Origin: Fulvia fulva
Lineage: Eukaryota; Ascomycota; Dothideomycetes; Mycosphaerellales; Mycosphaerellaceae
Direction of reading: 5' to 3'
NCBI RefSeq assembly: GCF_020509005.1
Contig: NC_063012.1
Span: 5,332,001 to 5,396,000 of the forward strand
DNA length: 64,000 bases
The notes under the pieces are model-generated. The model searched no databases and was not told where the DNA came from. It worked only from the letters and a program-made list of their open reading frames with translations. Below, one piece after another: positions 34,275 through 47,379 of this stretch. The first letter of the stretch is position 1. The number at the start of each line of letters is the position of its first letter. The translations under genes and the position numbers were made by a program.

Positions 34275-35127
34275 ATGCCAGGAAAGCTTGAGGGAAAGGT
34301 CGCGATCGTGACTGGCGGCGGAGGAGGCTTTGGCAAGGGCATTGCGAAGAAGTACATCGAGGAGGGTGCCAAAGTTGTGATTGCAGACTTCGTCGAGGAT
34401 GTCGGCCAGAAGACTGCACAAGAACTTAGGTGCGAGTTTCATCGGACAGATGTGACAAAGAGAGAAGACTGGGAGTCGCTCAAGAAGTTTGTCGATGACA
34501 AGTTTCAAAGGCTAGATGTGGTCATCAACAACGCAGGCACCACCTATCGTAACAAGGTGGGTCTCTAGCATGACCAATTGACCACGGACAGCTGCTAATT
34601 TAGGACAGCCAACCGGCGAGGTCACGGAAGAGGAGTACGACAAGGTGTTCACTGTCAATGTGAGAGCCATCTACCTCTCCACCCAGGTCCTGGTACCATA
34701 CTTGCAAGAGAAGAAGAACGGGGGCTCATTCATCACCATTGCCTCAACGGCAGGGCTCCGGCCTCGGGGAGGGCTGACGTGGTACAATGCCTCCAAGGCT
34801 GCCGTGATCAACGCGTCGAAATCCATGGCCGTGGAATACGCGCCGGACAACATTCGCTTCAACAGTGTATGTCCAGTCGTTGGGTTAGGCACTGGACTGT
34901 AAGGGTTTGCGCATCTGCCGTTGGATTATTGGTAAGCTGACTGCGAATACAGGACCGACTTCTTCCTTGGCAAGCCTGAGAACGAGAAGGTGTTCATGAC
35001 GACCATCCCTCTTGGCCGAGGCTCCACGCCAGCGGATGTTGGTAATACGTGCGCTTTCTTGGGCAGTGAAGAGGCGAACTTCCTGACTGGCATCGACGTC
35101 CCTGTAGATGGTGGTCGTTGTGTATAG
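34275..35127 (+). CDS. Short-chain dehydrogenase/reductase (FabG-like, 248 residues)
   Basis: Exons 34275-34556, 34609-34898 and 34953-35127 (introns of 52 and 54 bases) give 248 residues. Classical SDR features: cofactor motif TGGGGGFG (residues 13-20), NNAG, catalytic Ser in IASTAG (about 140), and YNASK (Tyr153, Lys157), then the C-terminal GIDVPVDGG. Downstream frames at the first acceptor require AG at 34607-34608, giving NKPTGEVTEEEYDKV. Length and motifs fit 3-oxoacyl-ACP reductase/glucose dehydrogenase-type SDRs. The acid residue at the end of strand 2 (IADF) suggests NAD(H) preference. The substrate is unknown. Proximity to dihydroxyacetone kinase is suggestive of carbonyl/polyol metabolism only. 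The RIP-mutated block begins about 500 bases downstream, and the gene itself shows no RIP damage. Confidence 0.92.
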
Positions 35128-35784
35128 GTGAATAGTCGAAGCCATGCTCCAGCCGCCGCATGTGTATAATCTTCCGCGCGCCATACCTCGTCGAGGCGTG
35201 AGACTCGCCGCAAGCTGTTCTGCCATATGGTGTTGTTCTTGCGACCATACCTGGTGCATGCTGTTGCCATCGCCATCGTCCACTGCCATCGTTTCGCCGA
35301 GACCAGGAAGTATGCCGAGCGCTCTCACAAACACACACACACGGGCACGACTTGCCTCACCAGTGGACTGGCTTGGCAGCAAGCGATAATTGCACAGCCT
35401 TCAATGTCCTCTTCGATGTCAACGGAGCCATGTCGCGGCCGGAGACTGTAGGCAGACCTGCTTGATGTGCAGACACAACGACGATCCGTGCCTTGCCCCC
35501 AATGGCCGCCTCAGCTGCGCCCCGAGACGCGGCCAAACGAGCGACATCATCTCACGCGCGTAGTGTGCTAGTCTCAGCCTATCAGAACCCCTGACGCAAG
35601 CTCGCTTCGTTGCCTAATAAGAACAAGTCTAGGCTACTAAAGCGGAGGTGATCTAAGGGCGTAAGTCGCGAAAAGCGCTATTGCTACGTAGATGCGTACC
35701 TATTCTATACTATAATAGCTTACGATATCTAATTCTTCTATATACGACGATAGCGATATTAAGATATATTTTCTGAATTTTAAG
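35128..35784. other. Transition from euchromatin to RIP-mutated DNA
   Basis: The first 450 bases are of normal composition with no gene. From about 35590 onward CpA/TpG become rare and TpA abundant, although the pogo-like transposon starts only at 35787. A 17-base word at 35653-35669 recurs inverted with two transitions at 57070-57086, on the other side of the nest. Confidence 0.6.
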
Positions 35785-35786
35785 TA

Positions 35787-35849
35787 ACGTAAAGCACTCG
35801 TGAGCTAAGAACACTAGTGAGCTGGGAATTTTGTCTTAGTACGACCAAC
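35787..35849 (+). repeat. Left terminal inverted repeat of the pogo-like element
   Basis: Starts ACGTAAAG and contains tandem 17-mers CACTCGTGAGCTAAGAA (35795-35811) and CACTAGTGAGCTGGGAA (35812-35828), followed by TTTTGTC. It pairs with 56858-56920. Confidence 0.92.
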
Positions 35850-35929
35850 TTCTTAATTATCGTACTATATCTTAATAATATAATATATAATTGTCTAATA
35901 AAGTAGGTAGAATTGCTCTTACCCTCTCT

Positions 35930-37529
35930 ACCTATCGTTAGGGCTAATTTCCGAGTCTCCTACGCGTAGCTATAGTATATTAGGTACCTTGTTCGACGCT
36001 AACTAGCCGGTACTACGGAATTACTCCTCGCGTCGATACTCGCCCTATCTAGTATAAACTTACGTTAACTAAAGAATAGATAATTATTCGATATATCCTC
36101 GACCTCGATTCGCGAGGATTTGCGCCTACCCTTAGCGAGGTAGTAGATATAGCGGACAAGCTACTAGGTAAACGCGACGCGGATCCGGTAGGTAAGAACT
36201 AGGTAGAGAGATTTATTTCGCGCTCTACCGAGCTTAAAACGGCCTTTAACCAAGCAAAGGACTGTTAGAGAATACTCTAGGAAGATCTAGAAGTTATAAG
36301 CGTCTAGTTTAAGCTTATATAAGAGACTATTACTAAGTATAGCGTATATAATAAGGATATCTATAACTTCGATAAGATAGGCTTTTAAATAGGCGTAATT
36401 AGCTCTATAAAAGTCGTTACTAGCTTAGAACGACGCTCTCGCCCTACGGCTACTTAGCCTAGTAATAGAGAGTAGGTTATAGTTATTTAGAGCATCTATA
36501 CCGCTAGCTACTCGACCCCGCCCTTTATTATCTATAAAGGGCGCGTCTATATTTTAGTATAGTATAAAGAGGTAGATATACCGCGTAATTAGAAGCTTAC
36601 GGTCTCCGAGAATAGATAGACAAATAACGTACTTAGCCTCGAGTAGTTAAAGCACTTTAACGCGTATATAGAGGCGCGTTCTATAGGTAGCTATAGGTTA
36701 CTTATTTTAGACGGCTATAAGAGCTATTTAAACTAGGGTTTTAAGGACTACTATCTAGACTATAAGATCCTTACGCTCTATATACCGGCGTATTTATCGT
36801 ATATCCTATAGCCTCTTAATGTAGTTTGTTTTACGCCGTAAAAACTAAAGTACTTATAACGTATACGGGACTTAGCGCGTTAGCGCGTCTTCTATATTAA
36901 TAAAGAAACCTTCCTTCCGGCGTTTAAAGACGCGTTTTTCGACGTATTTACCGGGTCAAACTATAAGAAGGCCTTTAAGGCTATAGAGTTAGTTCCTATT
37001 AACGCGTAAGTAGTACTTAATTGCCTTAATATACGCCTACGAACCCCGCTAGGACTTCCCCCGCCTTAGACAACATTATAGTAGTCTTAAACTCTAAGTA
37101 ATTCCAAGGAGTTTACGTCGTAGTCTAAGCTTATATACGACGCTATACTAAGCAACTCTAAAACAGCTTATAATAGCTTCTCTTAGCTTATAAAAGGCGG
37201 AGAAGTAATACTATAAGAGAATACGCTTCTTAGAGCTCGTAACTCTAAGCTTAAACGATAAGTTAAGACTCTTATAAAGCGCCGATCTCGTAAAAGAAAG
37301 CGTCTCTAGTACGGCGGGGTCTTAGAGTATAGAGTTAGCTCGTTATAGGTAGTCGTCGAGTCGTTAAAGGCTATAGAATAGTTAAAGAAGAGTCGTAGGT
37401 TAGAGGGTACGAAAGAGGGCTAGCTAAGTAGACGGCGGTATAGTAACTACGGTCGGACTAGCTATAACGTACGAACGTACTAGGAAGATAAAGAGAACAA
37501 TTCTAAATCGGATAAGAGTATTAAGTTTA
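35930..37529 (+). pseudogene. RIP-degraded pogo/Fot1-type DDE transposase
   Basis: No intact frame remains, but conceptual reading through the TAG/TAA codons shows the order expected for a pogo-type transposase. It has a helix-turn-helix/CENP-B-like segment with GITPRVDTRP (about 36010-36050), YILDLDSRGFAP (about 36090-36130), then the DDE_1 catalytic core. In the core, IYNFDEIGF (about 36355-36390) carries the first Asp and LLILDGY (about 36700-36720) the second. Stops sit where Gln or Trp are expected (CAG/CAA to TAG/TAA, TGG to TAG). The C-terminal basic tail is interrupted at 37529 by the gypsy-1 LTR, which enters near or after the end of the coding part. Confidence 0.85.
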
Positions 37530-37727
37530 TGTTACGAGATAGCCCTTTTTATAAACTACCTCGTAATATAGTATCGTCGGCCGTACGCCCGCGCGCTAGC
37601 GGCCGCTAGTACCCGCTAGCTCGATTTGCGTAACTTTATCTTCTCGCGCTTCTCGCGCTCTCTTAGATAGCTCGCGTAACTATATATATCTTTACCCGAC
37701 CTTATTATAGTACCCTCGCCCGTAATA
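37530..37727 (+). repeat. Left LTR of gypsy-1
   Basis: Begins TGTTACGAG and ends CCGTAATA (the expected terminal CA is now TA). By manual alignment it differs from the right LTR at 22 of 198 positions, 21 of them transitions. Confidence 0.92.
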
Positions 37728-39083
37728 GTTAGTTACGCCTACCTACGAGTAGAGAGCTAACCTCTACGTACGATACCGAGACCGCCCGAGACAGTACGAT
37801 AGTACTAGACCGTACGATTAATTCGCGATAATAGAGAACGCCGACGAGACCTCTCGACGCCCTCCCCTATAACCTTTAAGTATACGACCTACCGCTACTA
37901 CTTAGCGATAGTAACACCTATATCGTACGCCCTCTATCTTAGCCGAGTTACTAACTAGAGACCCTTAGAACCTAGAACTTTAGAACTAGCTTAACTCGAT
38001 CCTTAGCGATAGTATATATCCGGACCGCGTAAGTAGAATATAGTATAAGTAAGGAAATAGAATAGATAGGTCTACTCTCTCTTATCTTTATATACCCGAT
38101 TTATAAATTCTTATAACTAATAATACGCCTTAGTCTTTAATACGATACGAGGGTAGTAGGGTAGAGGGTAAGAAGCTAGTACGACTAGATATCGAAGATA
38201 CTCGTCTCTCGTCTTACGAGGACGATAGTAAAGGTATCGACTTTATATAGTTTATTAATAGTATAGCGCCTCCTCGTATAGACTAGATCGACTTCGACGA
38301 TATAGACTTCGAGTACGATCGAATAAACTATAAGATCGCCGATACCGAAGCATTTAAGAGGGTAATTACCTTACGGCCTAATACTATATATCTTAAGGTT
38401 AAGAGCACTATAGATAGGTACGCCTACTAGAAGGTTATACTCGACTACTCCCGAGCCTAGGTACGACGCTATTACGAGGAACGCGATCAAGTCGATACTA
38501 AACTCGCGAAGCTCTAAGAAGAATATAATATCGTCTTCGAAGACCGATAGGATATAGCGACCGAGCGAGATAAGATATAAGCCGATACTATAATATATTA
38601 GACATCCTAGGAAGATACTAAGGCCTATATCTAGATACTATAAATAGCCTTAGACGACGCCGTAACTAAGGAATACTATAAGAAGATGACTAATAAGCTA
38701 GTAGGCCGTATTAATACTACTAATAGCTATCTTAAGTAAGTAGAGAACGAAGTCGACGAACTTAAGGCTAAGATTATATAGTAGGACACTAAGATCTCGT
38801 AACTTAAGACATAAGCCCGGCTTACCGCCTTACTAAGCGAGCGAGACCGCCCGCTCACTTTCCCTAAGTAGTTACGACCCTAGTAATAGCCGTAGTAGTA
38901 GGAGTAGTAGACTACTAGTCTAGAAGAATTCCTATAAGCCGGTGCCCGTCGTTCTTAGACTCTAGTAGGTAGCGGCTATCGGGCCCGTACCTATAACCGT
39001 ACTACCCGTACCGGTTCTCTCGTACCCTTAGTAGCCCGTACTAATAATACTATAATATTCGTCGCCTAAACCGACTAACGTTT
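37728..39083 (+). pseudogene. gypsy-1 gag, N-terminal part (RIP-degraded)
   Basis: Conceptual reading gives a Glu/Lys/Asp-rich, coiled-coil-like stretch at about 38330-38830, ending in a basic Arg/Thr-rich segment near 38940-39060. Many stops replace Gln/Trp codons. The reading resumes after the gypsy-2 insertion at 46242 with EFDNLGELSYID, a typical start of the folded gag (capsid) domain. The frame is the same element, cut at the CCCCT duplication. Confidence 0.75.
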
Positions 39084-39088
39084 CCCCT

Positions 39089-39284
39089 TAACACGGGTCT
39101 AGGCTACTCTCGGTAGGTAAAAGGGTGTCGTAGCTAAGTAATCGAATAAGTTCTACGGAGAAGAGAAGTTCTAGCTAAGGCGCGTATCGAAGATAAGCGC
39201 GACGTTTACCGAGCCGAGGCGTTACGTTATATTTACGAAGTTACGTAACCCGAAGGCCGTAGGCCGTAGGGCTATACCGTGATA
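39089..39284 (-). repeat. gypsy-2 LTR (3' LTR in element orientation)
   Basis: On the plus strand it reads TAACACGGG...CCGTGATA. It contains a short internal direct repeat GGCCGTAGGCCGTAGG. The flanking CCCCT lies immediately to the left. Confidence 0.92.
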
Positions 39285-39499
39285 CTACGCCCCTTCTTAA
39301 ATCGCCTTAAGCGCCTACGAGGCGATATCTATCAATTCAAAATAAGCAACGCTCTATAGAGTATATCTATCTAACTCTATAATCTAAAACTCCGGTATAT
39401 ATAAAGATACGACTATAGACGAGCCTAAGCTACGAGTAAAGCGACGTTACTAGCGGTAGCGAGTCCTAGGCGTAGATCGTAGAAACGAAGTGACTGTTT

Positions 39500-42400
39500 A
39501 TTATACCTTAGTACGCCTTAGGTTATATCGTGACTAGTGCTTAGCGTCGGCGGTACCGGCCGCGTCGTTATTAGTATCGCTAGTACTGTCCGCCGAGTCT
39601 ATTAGCTCGGTTATATTAGGCTCTAGTACTTACTATCCGCGTAGAGGTCCTAGAGCGCGAGGGTTCTTATAATAGTAGTCTACTACAAGTTCGTCTATAG
39701 TGCCTTTTAAGTTAATATAAGGTTCTTTAGTATATAACCTATCTACCTATTTAATAGTATAGCTAATACTCTTCTTTGCTTTTCTAGTCTAGCGACTGTC
39801 TACTACTACTACGGCATCGTGCCATTCCTTAACTTCGCTATCGACTTCGGTAAGCGTAGGTTCGTACGTCTATAAAGGGAACGGGTCTTCGGCGGATAGT
39901 CGTAGTAGGTCGGTATAGAATACGTAGTATATTCTTATACTCGTAGGTAGGTCGAGTTCGTAGATATCGGTCGCTACTTTCTTTATAATCGTAAAGGGGC
40001 CTACGTTCTTATAATTAAGCTTCTTTACTAGTCGTTTAGTACGAATATTACGTAAATTGAGCCAAACCTTGTCTTCTACCTTATATAACCGCGTAGGTCT
40101 CCGGCTATATTTCTAATAGTCGGCTTTAAGCTATACTTATATATACTTAAGCTAGTTAATGTAATGTATATATACACGGCTTATATAAGTTACGAAAGCG
40201 TCTATATCTTGCTAGCTAATTTTCTACGTAGCTAGTAGTACGTCTATACGGGTAGGTCTACTAAGAACTTCTATTCTTAGGTTTCTTCCTAAGGTTATAA
40301 AGAACGGTAATACGCCGGCAGTACTTTTTATATTGTTTAAAGCAAACTCCGCTATTAGTAGCTAGTCGTACTAGTTGTCTTAGGCGTAATTAATGTATAT
40401 ATATAGGTACTACTCTATAACTTAGTTCGTACGTTTGGACTAACTATTGGTCTAAGGGTGCTATGCCGTCGACACCTTATACTTAATGCCTAGGCGTTCG
40501 GAAAGCGTCTTCTAGAAGCGACTTACCTACTACGAGCCGCGGTCTAAGTAGATAGAGCGGAATAGGCCTTAATCCTTAATAACGTAGCGGATGATTATAT
40601 CTATAGCTATCTCGGGCTCTATGTCGACGACTAGTATAAGGTACTTACGCTTTATAAGACGATATATTAAGGTAAGTATCTAGTTATACTTAACGCCCTC
40701 CGGGCTATAGCTATCTAGAAGTACTATAATATAGTCTAGGGCTACTTCCTCGAATATACCGTTAGGTATTAGGATTTACTTAAGGTTGCCCTAGTACGTA
40801 TTATAGAAAGCCTTAGTTCTAGTATATATATAACAGTTCTTTATATATCGTACGATGTTAGCCTATATACTAGGCTAATAGTACGTACAAGTCATTAGCT
40901 CGTATATCTTCTCGCGCCCCGGGTAGCCGGCTATAGAGGCATTATAACAAGCGGCTATAAGTTCTTCGCGGATATTGCTACTATTAGGCACGTAGAGGCG
41001 GCCTTAAATATAAATTAGGTCGTACTCTAGTTCGTACTCGCTAAGATTAATATACGTATTTAATTTCTACGGTAGCCGACTATCGCTAGCTTATAGGCCT
41101 TTCTTAATTGCTACTACGAGCTCGTCCTAATCGTAGGCGTTCTAGATCTCTTCCTTAATAGACGCCTCGTTCGCGTTAAGCACGGTAAGCGCGAGCTAAT
41201 ATTAGTCGCGAGCGTTCGTATACGTTATTATTACTAATACTCTAAGAGACTCCTATACTTTAGGGGCGAGGTTACGTTCCTTTAAGACCGTTTGTTGTCT
41301 ATTCTTAATATTGTCTATTACGTCTATGTCCTAAGTACGGCGTATTAGGGTATTAGGCTTACCGCCTAGCTTACCTAGTCGGTATTCGATCTAGAAATCG
41401 AACCCGGACAAGAATTTACTCTATCGTACTTATCGGCGATTTAGCTACTTAGTAGTTATAAAGTATTATAGACCGCGGTGATTAGACAATACCCTAGTCT
41501 TGCTACCTATTAGCTCTAGCCCCTATTCCTTAAAAGCTCGAACGATAGCTATAAGCTCCTTGTCGTAGATCTTATAGTTATACTTAGCTAGATCTATCTT
41601 TTACGAATAGTATATAACTAGGTAAAGCTGTCCGTCTTCTCCGATCTATAAAAGAACGCTACCGGTATATCTATTAGAGGCGTCGTATTCGATAACGTAA
41701 GGCTTACTTAGGTCAAAGTGCTATAGTACTAGTTGCTTCGTGAACTCCGCCTTAAGCCTATTAAAAGCTTACTAGTACTCTAGTGTCTAGTTCTAAGTGT
41801 ATTTTGTAGGTCGCTTTGACTTGTCCTTACTACCGACCCCCTTCGTAAGAGTAGTTATAGGTAGTACGATGTTCGAGAAGCCTTCTACGAACCTTCGATA
41901 GAAGTTCGCGAGGCCGAGGAAGGAAAGGACGTCCTTTACGCTTCTAGGTATCTCCTACTCGAGGATCGTCTTGATCTTCTTTAGGTCTATCTTAATACCT
42001 TCGGTAGTAATAATTAGACTAAGGTACTTAACTTCCTTCTAGAAAAACTTGCTCTTTACGATGTCTAATAGTAGTTTAGTATCGATGAAGCAGTCTAGTA
42101 CCTTAAGTATATATTCTATATACTCCTCTCTTATACTACTAAAGACGATCGTATTATCAAGGTATACGGTAACGAAGTCGTTAAGGTAAGGCCTTAGGGC
42201 TTTGTTAATATAGGCATAGAAGACGCTAGGAGCGTTATCTAATCCGAAGGGCACTACTAGGTACTTAAAGGTCCTATACCGTAAGGTAAATGTAGTCTTC
42301 TATTCGTCGCCTACTCGGATACGTAGTTTAGTAAAGGTAGTAACAATATCGAGTACGGTAAAGTATTAGTACCCGCTTATTCGCTAAAGTATCTCTCGAA

Positions 42401-43700
42401 CCTACGGGATAGGGTATCGGTTCTTAATCGTAATAGCGTTGACTACTCTATAGTCTACGTAGACGCGTAGTCTACTAGCTAGCTTTCTAATAATAATGAC
42501 TAGCGATATAATACGTGACGTACTTTCTCTAATTTTACCTTTCGTCTTCAAGTCGTCGATATACTTCTTTACGACTTCGAGCTCCTATAGGCTTATTAGA
42601 TATAGTCGAGCGAAAGGTAGCTTAGCACCTAGGTCAAAGTCGATAGCGAGGTCGTCTCCTTTACGATAAGGAGGTAAGGTATCGTCTCCTATACGTAGAA
42701 CGAAGGCCTTACGTCGCGACTTAAATTTACGCGGAAGCGATATATCTAGGTCTACTTCGTCTTTGCCTTTTATATATTGTTAGAAGTCGGACGCTGCTAT
42801 AGCGCTGAGCTATATACTAACTTCTTCTATAGCCTCCTCCTTAGTTATAGGTAGCGCGTCGTTATTCTACTCCTAAATTAGGTAGCCTTCTTATAGTTAT
42901 TAGCCCTCTTTAAGCTAATCTTCTAGACATTCTACGGCCTCCGTAGTACTTATAGACGAGATATTAATACCTATAATTGCCGCTATATCTATCCAATCGG
43001 TACGCTATTACTACCGAGCTTGTTTTTCTAGTTAATAGCGTACTGTCGTTAGTATTCTTTCGTAATAGTCTCCGTAGTAAGACGTAAATATAACGGTATT
43101 TGTCTAGTTCCCGAAGTCTAGTAGGTGCTTCTATACCTACGGTATACTAAGAATAAAGTCATACTTAATGCCGGTAACAAAGTAGTTCAATTCTTCGACG
43201 TGACCGTTTAGGTCTAGAGTCGCTTTAACGTACTCCGTAGCTTCGTTCTTCTTAGACGGGTCTACTATACCGATTCTAAATAGAGTAGGTAGCTTTGTCC
43301 GATTATAATCCTCTATAAACTTCGTGCTATAAAAGATCGACTATACGCCTAGATCTACTAGGCATCTAGTAGGCTTGCCTTTAACGGTACCGTATATAAT
43401 AAGACAATTACTACGTAGCGAGATATCGACTTTAATTACTCCGACCTTTATAGTCTCGATATCTATAACCTTAGGCATATCTACCTCCGAAGTCTACCGC
43501 TATAGTAGGTTAACCTTTTTGTTTCGTTACTAGGGTATTAGCGTAGGTTCTAATATCCTTAGCGGGCCTTTGCCTAACGGATATATACTCGGTTCTTCTA
43601 AAGTAAGGTACTCGTAGATGTTCTTAGGAGGATCCTTACTAGGCGTAATATTAGCTATAGTAATAACAGCTATACTCTAAACTATACGCCTTAGTCTAGA
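39500..43700 (-). pseudogene. gypsy-2 pol: protease, reverse transcriptase, RNase H, integrase (RIP-degraded)
   Basis: Read on the minus strand, boundaries approximate. The clearest part is the reverse transcriptase at about 42254-42039, where an undamaged stretch keeps MPFGLDNAPSVF and then VTVYLDNTIVF. The expected YLDD box has become YLDN, a G-to-A change. RNase H is recognisable near 41700-41550 (LAKYNYKIYDKELIAI). The integrase core should lie at about 41000-40300. Stops are frequent throughout. The segment between about 39285 and 39700 probably holds the C-terminal tail and untranslated end. A full-length pol of this kind is inactive here. Confidence 0.85.
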
Positions 43701-43749
43701 GTTGCCCCGTTTCCCTATTATTAGGGTTCGAAGTCGATAAGGTTCTAGT

Positions 43750-45900
43750 CGACCGTAGTAGCTACGTTACCTCTAGTATTACCCTTACGGAACTAGAACT
43801 ATTCGTAAGATCGGTGCTACTAGTTATAGTCCGGGCTCTTATATACGTAGTAGAACGTCTTGTCCTTCTAGTACGCCGCTTCATCCTTCGTAAGCTTACG
43901 ATATATTAAGCTAGTACGCTTAGCGGCTACTATATCGTACTACTAGTATACCTTCTCGTCTATACGCTCGCTACGCGGCTTGCCTATAGGTCCTCGACCG
44001 CCGCCGCCGCCTCTAGTACTACCGGAGGAACCTAGTCGCGCGTTACCTTAGCTACCGGTCTAGCCTCCTCTACTTAGCTTCTTACCGGGTAGTTACTACT
44101 ACTAGCGCGGTATATTGTCGAGGTCGATCTCGATATTACGGAGAGCATCTTCTATCTCGGTTAGGCTCCTAAACCGTATACCCGTAATCTTCGCGCGTAG
44201 ACGTAGAAGAATCTTCTCCTTAAGGTTCTCTATTAGTTCTTCGCGCCCGTCCTTAGTAGTATACTTCCTAAGGTAGTACGTATACTCGGAAAACTTCGTA
44301 TAGAAGAGGTTAAACTTCTTACCCTACTTCTATTCGAGTTCGTAAAAGGCCTTACGGTAACGACGCTTCTCGAAGTAGTCGCTATACGATAAGTCGAGGA
44401 TCTCGAGAGCCTCATTCTAATACTTAATAGTGGGCTTATAAGGTCGAATACGGCCGAGAGCGTTCGTACCTACTAGGCCGTAGAATATAATATATAATTC
44501 GGTATCCGATCGATTAGGTTCTATAAGTAGGTACTCGCTAACCTTCTTACGCTACTTAATATAGCTGACCTTGTCTTCCTTTAGGTCGGCGTAGAAGACA
44601 GGTAGAACCTTAATAGGGTTCTTCTAAGATATATTAATAGACTTTATAGACTACGTACCTAGATTTAGGGTAGGGGTAAAAGGACGCGCGTATAGATTAG
44701 GCGTATTATTAGCGTCGCCGAACCTACCGAGACCCCCTAACATAAACTAGTGTAGAGTCGATATGCGTATATTACGGATACTATCGTCGTAAGCGGTCTC
44801 GAAGTTATTAATACCTATAAATTCGACTTCTTACCTACGCCCGCCTAGCGCGCTAGCCGTATGTTATAGTAGCGTAGTTCCGAGCCCTCGTAGTAGGACT
44901 TTCTCTATATACGTAATGACGCGAATACCTAGAGTGGTTCCTACGTCCTTCTTTCGTAAATCTAGGAGGGCGCGTAGCTTAAAGAGCTAGCGAGCTAGTA
45001 TCGTTAGTCTCTCCGGCTATTAATATTACTTCTAAAGCGCTTCGAGCTCCTTAATACGCTACTTTAGACTCTCGACTAACCTACGCTAAGTGTTGTTATC
45101 CTCTTATAGGCTCTTAATTTCTACTATAGTATCTTCCGTATCGCCGTCCTTAGTCTATACCTTAGCTTCTAGTTCTTAAATTTGCCTATCCTTTTCCTCG
45201 TTCTAAACGGTTAGACCTTTAATAATACCCGCCGCTTCTTCCGAGTCCTCCTTTTCTTACTAAAGGGCTACCTCGAGGTTGACTTTCTTACCCGTTAGGT
45301 TAATAACTCGGTCGCGAGAGTTCTTAAGTAAGGCCTTACTATAAGTATATATCTATATCCTAAAGTCGAGGACATTAAGCTAAGCTTTAGGTCTCTTCTT
45401 GACTAACGCCGCCAACTCTTCGTAGGTATATAGCTTAAATGCTTATAGATCGTATTGGAACTAAGCGCCTTTACTATCTTCTATAGGATCTAGGGGTATA
45501 GTATACGACAGGTCGAGCGGCGCGTACTAGCCTCCCTACCTATCTACTCTCGACGATGTACCCTATCCTCTATCTTATTAGTAAATACGCTTACGCGGGT
45601 CGTACTTAGTCTTAAGAGTCGTATACGTAATTTCCGTCTTCTACTATTAACCCGCCGTCGCTTATCGTATCTAGTAGGTCTAATCTTAGCTATCGACTAT
45701 AGTCTAACTCCTATTATTCTATTAGGTCTACTACGGTTACGGTTCGTAATTATCGGTAGCTATAGTCGCGGCTATCTCGAATCCTCGACGGTTCGGCGGA
45801 TATTAATATTAATCCTACGTATCTCGATAAACTCCTACGAAAGTGTCTACGACTAACTATATCGTGTCCTCCTCTTCTATACACTTCCTACGTATATAGG
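43750..45900 (-). pseudogene. gypsy-2 gag (RIP-degraded)
   Basis: The minus-strand reading at about 44420-44160 gives a typical retrotransposon gag capsid segment: FNLFYTKFSEYTYYL, then an LKEKILLRLRAKI helix. Upstream (45000-45400) the reading is Lys/Glu-rich and coiled-coil-like. A zinc-knuckle remnant is likely near 43870-43820 but is too damaged to state with certainty. Boundaries are approximate. Confidence 0.75.
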
Positions 45901-46040
45901 ATACCCGATTATACTACTATAATCTATCTCGAACTCGGGGTCTTGTTCGCTAACTCCTACTAAAGTGTCGTAAACCGGTTAGTAATGTCGCCGATAATAC
46001 GCGTACTTACTATAGAGGGATTTAGAGTAGTAGAACTTAA

Positions 46041-46236
46041 TAATACGGGTCTAGGCTACTCTCGGTAGGTAAAAGGGTGTCGTAGCCAAGTAATCGAATA
46101 AGTTCTACGAAGAAGAGAAGTTCTAGCTAAGGCGCGTATCGAAGATAAGCGCGACGTTCGCCGAGCCGAGACGTTACGTTATATTTACGAAGTTACGTAA
46201 CCCGAAGGCCGTAGGCCGTAGAGCTATACCGTGACA
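46041..46236 (-). repeat. gypsy-2 LTR (5' LTR in element orientation)
   Basis: Reads TAATACGGG...CCGTGACA on the plus strand, keeping the terminal TG (as CA) that the other copy has lost to RIP. CCCCT follows directly. Confidence 0.92.
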
Positions 46237-46241
46237 CCCCT

Positions 46242-47300
46242 ATCCTAAAGAGTTCGACAACTTAGGCGAGCTCTCCTATATCGACTAGAAAGAGAGCTAT
46301 AAGGACTCTATCGCGGTATAATATACTATATAAATACCTTGCCTTAATATCTTTAACTACGTTAAGCGTTATACTCTCGGTACCCCTAGGGATATTATCC
46401 GTACGGCTATCGAGAACGACGAATAGATAAGCCTCGAGGATATATAGGACGAGTTAGACGATAACTTCGGTAAGAATCCTCGAGACATTAAGCTTAAGGC
46501 TAGACGCGACCTATACTAGCTAAAGTAGAAGTACGGCTAGGAGTTTAGTAAATATATTATCGAATACCGCCGCCTTAGCGCTAAGGCCGGTAAGCCTATA
46601 GTGTCGTACGAGCTATAGATTAGCCTAAACGAGTTCTAGATAAAGAAGATAGAGGACTACTAGCTTAGAGACCCCGTTAGCTAGTTTATTCTTATCGCTA
46701 AAGATAAAGAAGAGGTATATAATACCGTAAAGAGTATATATAGTAAGAGGGACAAGGACAAGGATACCTAGTAAGGCGGTAACGGGCGTCGTAGTAGTTA
46801 AGGACAAGGCTAATAGGGCTTTAGATAATAGAGCGCTAGTATAGTACTACGAGCCGCGCCGCCTACTATAAATAATACGCTTACGGTCTCTACGCGTACC
46901 TAGAACGCTAGCCCGGCCGTACGCCTTATCCCCTAGCGTTATACTATACTACCTAAGCTTACTAACGAACTCCGCGACTAGCTACGCTAGTAAGGCCGCT
47001 ACTTCCGCTATCGTGAACCTAGATATACCGGCCTCGACCCCGTATATATTCTTTATTATAACTCCCGCGGTAAGTAGCGTACCGGCGACGTCGACCGCGA
47101 GACACCTATCGCTCTTAACGCTATAACCGACGCGCTAGCCCTCTAGATCGAAGTACTACCCGTTTAGGGAAATGCCTAGCGCCTTAATAGCGTCGCGCTA
47201 AAGGAGTAATATATAAATCTACGAATTATAAACACGAAGAATAAGACTACGAGATATATACCTAAGAGGAAGAATACCTATATATAGTAATAGCTAAGGG
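46242..47300 (+). pseudogene. gypsy-1 gag, C-terminal part with zinc-knuckle remnant
   Basis: Continues the gag interrupted at 39083. The reading starts EFDNLGELSYID and contains capsid-like sequence to about 46600. Near 46970-47050 a Cys-His knuckle is visible with its cysteines mostly changed to Tyr (TGC/TGT to TAC/TAT), as RIP would do on the opposite strand. Stops are frequent. Confidence 0.75.
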
Positions 47301-47379
47301 TGACACCTATACGCCTATATATATATAACTAACGTATAGAAAGTATATAGTATATACTAGTACTATAACTAGTTTATTA

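Larger units (their letters stand above)
39089..46236 (-). mobile_element. Ty3/gypsy retrotransposon 2 (gypsy-2, - strand) inserted in gypsy-1 gag
   Basis: Flanked by a perfect 5-base target duplication CCCCT (39084-39088 and 46237-46241). LTRs 39089-39284 and 46041-46236 (196 bases each) differ at eight positions, all transitions. Total length is 7148 bases. Coding remnants run on the minus strand with gag near the right and pol toward the left. Its LTRs show no resemblance to those of gypsy-1, so it is a different family. Better LTR match than gypsy-1 agrees with a later insertion. Confidence 0.93.

Noticed and set aside
31765..35127. Glycerol/dihydroxyacetone catabolic cluster
   Set aside because: Dihydroxyacetone kinase and the SDR are separated by 540 bases with independent promoters, and no glycerol dehydrogenase or transporter is nearby. 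Adjacency alone is too weak.
37728..39083. Captured host gene inside the transposon block
   Set aside because: The charged coiled-coil reading is continuous in context with gypsy gag across the gypsy-2 insertion, so it is element sequence and not cargo.
42039..42254. Intact 71-residue protein in the repeat block
   Set aside because: It is an undamaged patch of the gypsy-2 reverse transcriptase, interrupted by stops on both sides, not a separate gene.
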